From contig CABUDB010000045.1 in NCBI GenBank assembly GCA_902490245.1, positions 1 to 9,333 on the forward strand: a DNA stretch of 9,333 nt, given 5' to 3'. This stretch comes from an uncultured Collinsella sp. Lineage in GTDB: Bacteria; Actinomycetota; Coriobacteriia; Coriobacteriales; Coriobacteriaceae. Position numbers and translations under genes: made by a program. Shown here piece after piece: positions 5,718 to 9,333 of the stretch (positions are counted from its first letter, which is position 1; every line of letters begins with the position of its first letter). The notes under the pieces are model-generated. The model made no database searches, was not told the origin of the DNA, and saw only the letters and a program-made list of their open reading frames with translations.

Positions 5718-6803
5718 ATGGCGCACGATGTAGTCCTGATTCCCGGTGACGGTATCGGTCCCGAGATTACGCAGGCCATGCGCCGCGTGGTCGAGGCTGC
5801 CGGTGTCCAGATTAATTGGAACGTCCAGGAGGCCGGTGCCGGCGTCATGGACGAGTTTGGTACGCCGCTGCCCCAGCACGTGCTCGATGCGGTCGCCGAG
5901 ACCAAGGTTGCCATCAAGGGCCCCATCACCACGCCGGTCGGCACGGGTTTCCGCAGCGTTAACGTGGCCCTGCGCAAGCACTTTGACCTGTACGCCTGCG
6001 TGCGCCCCTGCCTGTCGCAGCCGGGCGACGGCTCGCGTTTCCGCGACGTCGACCTGGTCATCGTGCGCGAGAACACCGAGGACCTCTACGCCGGTATCGA
6101 GTTCGATGAGGGCGCTGCCGAGGTCGAGGAGCTCTCGCAGCTCGTCGAGCGTTCGGGCCAAAAGACCTTCGCCGCCGATTCCGCGATCTCGATCAAGCCG
6201 ATCTCTATCGCCAAGAGCCGCCGCATTGTGGAGTATGCCTTTGAGTATGCCCGCCGCTGCGGCCGCAAAAAGGTGACGGCCGTGCACAAGGCCAACATCA
6301 TGAAGGCGACCGACGGCCTGTTCCTGCGCGTGGCGCGCGAGGTGGCTGCCAACTACCCCGATATCGAGTTCAACGACAAGATCGTCGACGCCACCTGCAT
6401 GGGCTTGGTCCAGAACCCCAACGACTTCGATGTCCTGGTGCTGCCCAACCTGTACGGCGACATCGTGAGCGACCTGTGCGCTGGCCTGGTGGGCGGCTTG
6501 GGTATGGCCCCCGGCTCCAACATCGGTGCCGACTGCGCCATCTTTGAGGCTACGCACGGCTCCGCGCCCGATATCGCGGGCAAGGATATCGCCAACCCCA
6601 CGGCCGAGATCCTCTCTGCTGCGATGATGCTCGATCACCTGGGCGAGAACGATGCCGCCAATCGCATTCGTGCCGCCGTATCTGCCACGCTCGACGAGGG
6701 CGAGCAGGTTACCGGCGACGTGCGTCGTGCCCAGACCGGTTCCGTCGAGGGTGCGGTGGGTACGCAGGCCTTCGCCGATGCCGTTATCGCGCACCTGGCC
6801 TAA
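5718..6803 (+). CDS. Isocitrate dehydrogenase, NAD-type (isocitrate/isopropylmalate dehydrogenase family)
   Basis: This 361-residue enzyme of the beta-decarboxylating dehydrogenase family most likely converts isocitrate to 2-oxoglutarate and CO2. It shows GDGIGPE (10-16); [16 protein letters not shown] (71-86) with Ser80, Asn82 and Arg86 for substrate; R96 in [17 protein letters not shown] (116-128) with R117 and Y124; K191 in HKANIMK; D224; YGDIVSD (246-252) with the metal aspartates; and [15 protein letters not shown] (280-294). The S-x-N substrate motif and the IDH3-like core favour isocitrate over isopropylmalate. The region after [10 protein letters not shown] lacks the Lys-Tyr pair of NADP enzymes, favouring NAD. 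The ribosome site GAGGAG (5703-5708) overlaps the preceding stop; the gap is 6 nt. No other TCA gene is near, fitting a biosynthetic role in glutamate supply. Homoisocitrate or isopropylmalate use is the alternative. The name icd would be apt. Confidence 0.88.
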   Translation: MAHDVVLIPGDGIGPEITQAMRRVVEAAGVQINWNVQEAGAGVMDEFGTPLPQHVLDAVAETKVAIKGPITTPVGTGFRSVNVALRKHFDLYACVRPCLSQPGDGSRFRDVDLVIVRENTEDLYAGIEFDEGAAEVEELSQLVERSGQKTFAADSAISIKPISIAKSRRIVEYAFEYARRCGRKKVTAVHKANIMKATDGLFLRVAREVAANYPDIEFNDKIVDATCMGLVQNPNDFDVLVLPNLYGDIVSDLCAGLVGGLGMAPGSNIGADCAIFEATHGSAPDIAGKDIANPTAEILSAAMMLDHLGENDAANRIRAAVSATLDEGEQVTGDVRRAQTGSVEGAVGTQAFADAVIAHLA

Positions 6804-6862
6804 GGCATGCACACTGTAAACGCCTAAATAGTACTTAAGTGTTTGCGTATAACCTAAGAATC

Positions 6863-6891
6863 AATACGCCCGGCGCTCTGCCGGGCGTATT
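6863..6891 (+). terminator. Hairpin terminator after the isocitrate dehydrogenase gene
   Basis: AATACGCCCGGC (6863-6874) pairs perfectly with GCCGGGCGTATT (6880-6891), giving 12 bp around loop GCTCT. The following TTCTATT is only a modest U-tract, so termination may be incomplete. It closes the four-gene run beginning at 3484. The next gene starts 38 nt on. Confidence 0.8.
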
Positions 6892-6929
6892 CTATTGGAG
6901 ACTATGTTTCCTAACAAGGAGTAACTGAT

Positions 6930-8012
6930 ATGGGTCTGATTCAAAAGAAGGACGAGAAGGACGAGATCGACGGCATCCAGATCATCGAGCGCGGCGAAGG
7001 CCCCGACGGTGATGAGGACGAGAAGATTGACCTGGTCGCCGGCACGTCTGCCGAACATATTGCCGCCGGTACGACCGCCGAGGAGGAGGACGCTCGCTTG
7101 GAGGCAAAGATCGCCGCGGACGCCGCCGACGAGAACCTCATGCCCGAGGAGCAGGACGAGGACGACTCCGACGTGGACGACCACGCTTGCAAGCACAAGA
7201 AGACGATGATTGCCGCCTTTGTGGTCGCCATCGTGATCGCTGCTGTGGTCGGCTTCTTTATTGGCAATGGCGGCTTTGGCGGCAAGGGCGTCGGCTCGGC
7301 GACCCTGACTGAGGACCAGCTCGATTCGACCGTGGCAAGCTATAGCTACAACGGCAAGAAGAGCGATATCACCGCGCGCGAGGCCATCGAGAGCCAGTAC
7401 AGCCTCGACACCGTCAAGGACGACGACGGCAACTACACCGCTCCGTCTGCCGACGTTATCTTGTCCTACGTGCGCAACCAGATTCTGCTGGACGCTGCCG
7501 AGGACGAGGGTATTACCGTCTCTTCCAAGGAAATGAAGCAGTACGCCGAGGATTCTATCGGCACCTCCGACTACAAGACCATGGCCAAGCAGTACGGCGT
7601 GTCCAAGGACCAGGCCAAGCAGATCGTCCGCCAGTCCGCGACGCTGCAGAAGCTCTACAAGAAGAAGGTGGGCGATAGCTCCACAAGCATGCCGACCGCC
7701 CCGACCGAGCCTGCTGACGGCAACGAGGAGACCGCGAGCAAGGACTACGCTGACTACATCATCAACCTTGCCGGCGATGAGTGGGATAGCTCAAAGGGCA
7801 CTTGGAAGGATGCCGACAGCACCTATGCCAAGGCCTTTGCCGATGATGCCTTTACGGTCGATAGTGCCACCTACAAGCAGGCCATGACCGCCTACTACAC
7901 TGCTTATCAGCAGTACTCCTCGCAGGCTTCGAGCGCCAGCTCCAAGTGGACCGAGTATGCTAACGGCCTCTACGCCAAGGCCAACATCAGCATCTACGGC
8001 CTGTTTGCGTAA
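6930..8012 (+). CDS. Membrane-anchored SurA-N-like protein
   Basis: This 360-residue protein has one transmembrane helix in the middle of its N-terminal third. Residues 1-90 are very acidic and probably cytoplasmic. HKHKK-like basic residues (85-91) precede the helix (92-112), so the rest should be outside the cell. Residues 126-247 resemble the SurA/trigger-factor N-terminal chaperone fold (SADVILSYVRNQILLDAAEDEGITVSSKEMKQYAEDSI, then a YGVSKDQAKQIVRQSATLQKLYKKKV segment). Residues 248-270 form a Ser/Thr/Pro/Glu linker, and 270-360 form a Tyr/Ala/Ser-rich helical end. No parvulin or PpiC isomerase domain is present, so it would act as a holdase or have an unrelated role. AAGGAG (6916-6921) lies 8 nt before ATG. 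It stands alone between two terminators. The product of an ordinary cell-envelope foldase gene would be longer. Confidence 0.78.
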   Translation: MGLIQKKDEKDEIDGIQIIERGEGPDGDEDEKIDLVAGTSAEHIAAGTTAEEEDARLEAKIAADAADENLMPEEQDEDDSDVDDHACKHKKTMIAAFVVAIVIAAVVGFFIGNGGFGGKGVGSATLTEDQLDSTVASYSYNGKKSDITAREAIESQYSLDTVKDDDGNYTAPSADVILSYVRNQILLDAAEDEGITVSSKEMKQYAEDSIGTSDYKTMAKQYGVSKDQAKQIVRQSATLQKLYKKKVGDSSTSMPTAPTEPADGNEETASKDYADYIINLAGDEWDSSKGTWKDADSTYAKAFADDAFTVDSATYKQAMTAYYTAYQQYSSQASSASSKWTEYANGLYAKANISIYGLFA

Positions 8013-8051
8013 GGGCTGCCCGAGCCGCCGAGCGCGTAGCCGAACTATCTG

Positions 8052-8092
8052 AATAAGCCCGCTAGAACGATATCCGTTCTAGCGGGCTTATT
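8052..8092. terminator. Bidirectional terminator, 18-bp perfect stem
   Basis: AATAAGCCCGCTAGAACG (8052-8069) is the exact reverse complement of 8075-8092, with loop ATATC. It lies between the convergent SurA-like and XRE genes, 39 nt past the plus-strand stop and 33 nt past the minus-strand stop. TTATT on each flank gives a short U-rich end in both directions. Confidence 0.88.
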
Positions 8093-8125
8093 ACGTCGGA
8101 GGTACCGGTAGTTAAATAATCTCAA

Positions 8126-8362
8126 TTAATCTTTAAGTCCAAAGAGGTTATCGGCTTCATCGTCAGGCATATATTCCAGTACATCGCCCGGTTGGCAGTC
8201 GAGTGCCCGGCATATCGCGTCAAGAGTTGAAAAGCGCACGGCAGAAACCTTGCCCGTCTTGATGCGCGACATATTGACCTGGGAGATGCCCACGCGTTCC
8301 GCAAGCTCTTTGGATGAGATCTTGCGTTCGGCGAGCATGCGGTCGAGCCGCAGAATAATCAT
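8126..8362 (-). CDS. Small Cro/C1-type (XRE) transcriptional regulator
   Basis: This 78-residue DNA-binding protein consists of little more than a single helix-turn-helix domain of the HTH_26/YozG type. The fold runs MIILRLDRMLAERKISSKELAERVGISQVNMSRIKTGKVSAVRFSTLDAICRALDCQPGDVLEY. The helix-turn-helix is at about 16-36 (SSKELAERVGISQVNMSRIKTG), and the recognition helix follows GIS. Residues 66-78 form a short acidic tail. It lies 9 nt after the stop of the DUF2975 gene on the same strand, and GGGGG in that gap is its ribosome site, so the two are co-transcribed. Regulators of this type are commonly paired with DUF2975 membrane proteins. It probably regulates its own operon, perhaps through the GATAAAC repeat upstream. 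The signal is unknown. Confidence 0.9.
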   Translation of the reverse strand: MIILRLDRMLAERKISSKELAERVGISQVNMSRIKTGKVSAVRFSTLDAICRALDCQPGDVLEYMPDDEADNLFGLKD

Positions 8363-8371
8363 GGATTCCCC

Positions 8372-9010
8372 CTAGAGCAACTCGTCATCTTGTATTTGCA
8401 GGATACACCCGTACTGGAAGACGCTGGCAATCAGGCTAATAATCAGGCCTGCAAAGACCATAGAGAGGTCGAGGTGCTGGCCGCCAAGCGCATCCGTAAA
8501 GTTGCCGCCAAATCCTGAGAGTATCAGCCCCGTGACTATGGCACCAAGAAGCTTCACAGCAACGCCGCCAATAAGGAACAAATGTCCTACTTGACGTAGT
8601 ATGCGGATGCATTCGAGGTCAAAGGGCCTGCCCGCCTTTTCAATGGCGGAGAAAAACCTGTATGCGCTTAGCACAATGGCAAGCGCAAGGCATGTCATCA
8701 TGGCGCTCCCTATGGCAGTATGACCGTCGTGCGCGACAAGCATAAGAGGGGTCTGTTCATTGGCGCCGACGAGAGCGAGAGATGGCCCTTCGCCGGCATT
8801 AAGCTCTACGGATTGGAGGCAGAACCCTTGGGAGAGGCTAGGCAATATGAGTAGAAGCTCGATTGCAATGACTGCGAGGAGTCCCAGAGCGAGCGCTACG
8901 GCGGTGCAGATTGTGGCCCATTTGCAGATGTGAGCGAGCTTCCTCAGATCGGCTATTGCCTGTTCGCGGTTGATGGGTTCATTCGATTTGGATACGTTCC
9001 AGCGGATCAT
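8372..9010 (-). CDS. DUF2975-like four-helix membrane protein
   Basis: This 212-residue integral membrane protein has four hydrophobic helices at about 33-57, 100-120, 143-166 and 183-203. The loop between the first two helices (58-99) should face outward. The stretch YRFFSAIEKAGRPFDLECIRILRQVGHLFLIGG (117-149) carries the F-x-x-I-x-x-G-x-P-F signature that I associate with DUF2975. No biochemical role is established for the family, which is often encoded next to an XRE regulator, as here. ATG 9010 is chosen because GGAGGAG lies just upstream; TTG 9025 would add five residues and lacks a ribosome site. The spacing from GGAGG to ATG is short (4 nt). By eye, this gene and the XRE gene use more A/T-ending codons than the rest of the window. 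A sensor or antagonist of the regulator is possible but unproven. Confidence 0.85.
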   Translation of the reverse strand: MIRWNVSKSNEPINREQAIADLRKLAHICKWATICTAVALALGLLAVIAIELLLILPSLSQGFCLQSVELNAGEGPSLALVGANEQTPLMLVAHDGHTAIGSAMMTCLALAIVLSAYRFFSAIEKAGRPFDLECIRILRQVGHLFLIGGVAVKLLGAIVTGLILSGFGGNFTDALGGQHLDLSMVFAGLIISLIASVFQYGCILQIQDDELL

Positions 9011-9046
9011 AGCTCCTCCAACCAATGTCTAGGATGATATTTAAAT

Positions 9047-9079
9047 CTTATAACATACTTAATGATAAACGATAAACAA
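9047..9079 (-). promoter_or_regulatory. Control region of the DUF2975/XRE pair with tandem GATAAAC
   Basis: Two back-to-back copies of GATAAAC (plus strand 9064-9070 and 9071-9077; GTTTATC on the coding strand) lie in an AT-rich stretch upstream of the DUF2975 gene. On the minus strand TATAAG (9047-9052) or TATGTT (9052-9057) could be the -10. TTGTTT (9074-9079) lies 16 nt from the latter. The repeat would sit inside the promoter spacer, where a repressor could act. Assignment to the XRE product is inference. Confidence 0.45.
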
Positions 9080-9150
9080 TTACAGATTAGAGTAAGTTAT
9101 GTTTGTAAGACGAATAGCGAGAGCTTATGGCATATTTAGGGCGTGAGAGT

Positions 9151-9179
9151 TTGGCACGTGGGGGATGGACGAGTATCGA
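9151..9179 (+). promoter_or_regulatory. Candidate promoter for the gene at the right edge
   Basis: TTGGCA (9151-9156, five of six -35 bases) and TATCGA (9174-9179, three of six -10 bases) are 17 nt apart. A rival pair is TTGTAA (9103-9108) and TATGGC (9126-9131). The region 9080-9230 holds no other gene that I can see. Confidence 0.3.
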
Positions 9180-9248
9180 AATTTCCCGCAACCGCGCAAG
9201 TGCTTCATCGGGTCTCCCTAATTCATATGGAAAAGGAGCTGCAAACGA

Positions 9249-9333
9249 TTGGAAATAACCGCTGAGCGGTCGAAAACTACCGCTCCCGCCGACTATCGCC
9301 GTTCTTTCGATACCGTGAGGCGCAACCTGCTGG
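9249..9333 (+). CDS. 5' end of an unidentified gene (partial)
   Basis: An open frame starts at TTG 9249 and runs off the window after 28 full codons. The ribosome site AAGGAG (9233-9238) lies 10 nt before it, and an in-frame stop at 9219 rules out any earlier ATG. The translation begins M-E-I-T-A-E-R-S-K-T-T-A-P-A-D-Y-R-R-S-F-D-T-V-R-R-N-L-L. It is hydrophilic and basic, with GC-rich codon use like the rest of the chromosome, and no signal peptide. I do not recognise it. An overlapping 12-residue frame from ATG 9227 (stop at 9263-9265) is the alternative, possibly a leader. Confidence 0.45.
   Translation, partial: MEITAERSKTTAPADYRRSFDTVRRNLL

Noticed and set aside
4818..6812. Open frame of 664 codons on the minus strand
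   Set aside because: It runs antisense across part of the membrane-protein gene, the HEAT-like gene and the isocitrate dehydrogenase gene. The Val/Leu/Asp/Gly-rich translation is the usual shadow of GC-rich codons, and no domain is seen.

Overview
The window looks like a chromosomal segment of a high-GC actinobacterium of the class Coriobacteriia, most likely Collinsella or a close relative. This rests on strongly GC-biased codon use, AAGGAG-type ribosome binding sites, and the gene mix (long HPF/RaiA, a DegV lipid-binding protein, a lone NAD-type isocitrate dehydrogenase, a DUF2975/XRE pair). The genus is an inference. No mobile element, CRISPR array, tRNA or rRNA was seen.

Positions 1-424 carry no convincing protein. 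A promoter with a perfect -10 (65-93) is followed by about 324 nt that fold, by hand, into one closed domain. Two stacked long-range stems bring the two ends together (101-109 with 415-424, and 113-121 with 400-407), and a chain of hairpins fills almost all the sequence between them. This large structured RNA is the most interesting object in the window. Its 3' end abuts a lipoprotein gene (443-1450) for an orphan solute-binding protein, and the next gene is raiA (1768-2352). The published 'raiA motif' noncoding RNA of Firmicutes and Actinobacteria is the leading hypothesis, but I could not test it.

A strong terminator (1517-1551) separates the lipoprotein from raiA, which has its own structured leader of about 215 nt. 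After raiA come a GTTAAC palindrome and a second terminator (2382-2413), and degV (2432-3385) begins almost at once, so degV may depend on read-through. A four-gene run with gaps of 5, 15 and 6 nt follows (3484-6803). It encodes a beta-hydroxyacid dehydrogenase with a His/Cys-rich tail made of three 12-residue repeats, a small membrane protein, a HEAT-repeat-like protein and an NAD-type isocitrate dehydrogenase, and it ends at a 12-bp terminator stem.

A single gene (6930-8012) encodes a membrane-anchored SurA-N-like protein with no isomerase domain. An 18-bp perfect inverted repeat (8052-8092) then serves as a shared terminator facing a minus-strand pair: a small Cro/C1 regulator (8126-8362) and a DUF2975 four-helix membrane protein (8372-9010). 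Upstream of that pair is an AT-rich control region with a tandem GATAAAC repeat. The window closes with the probable first 28 codons of a plus-strand gene starting at TTG 9249.
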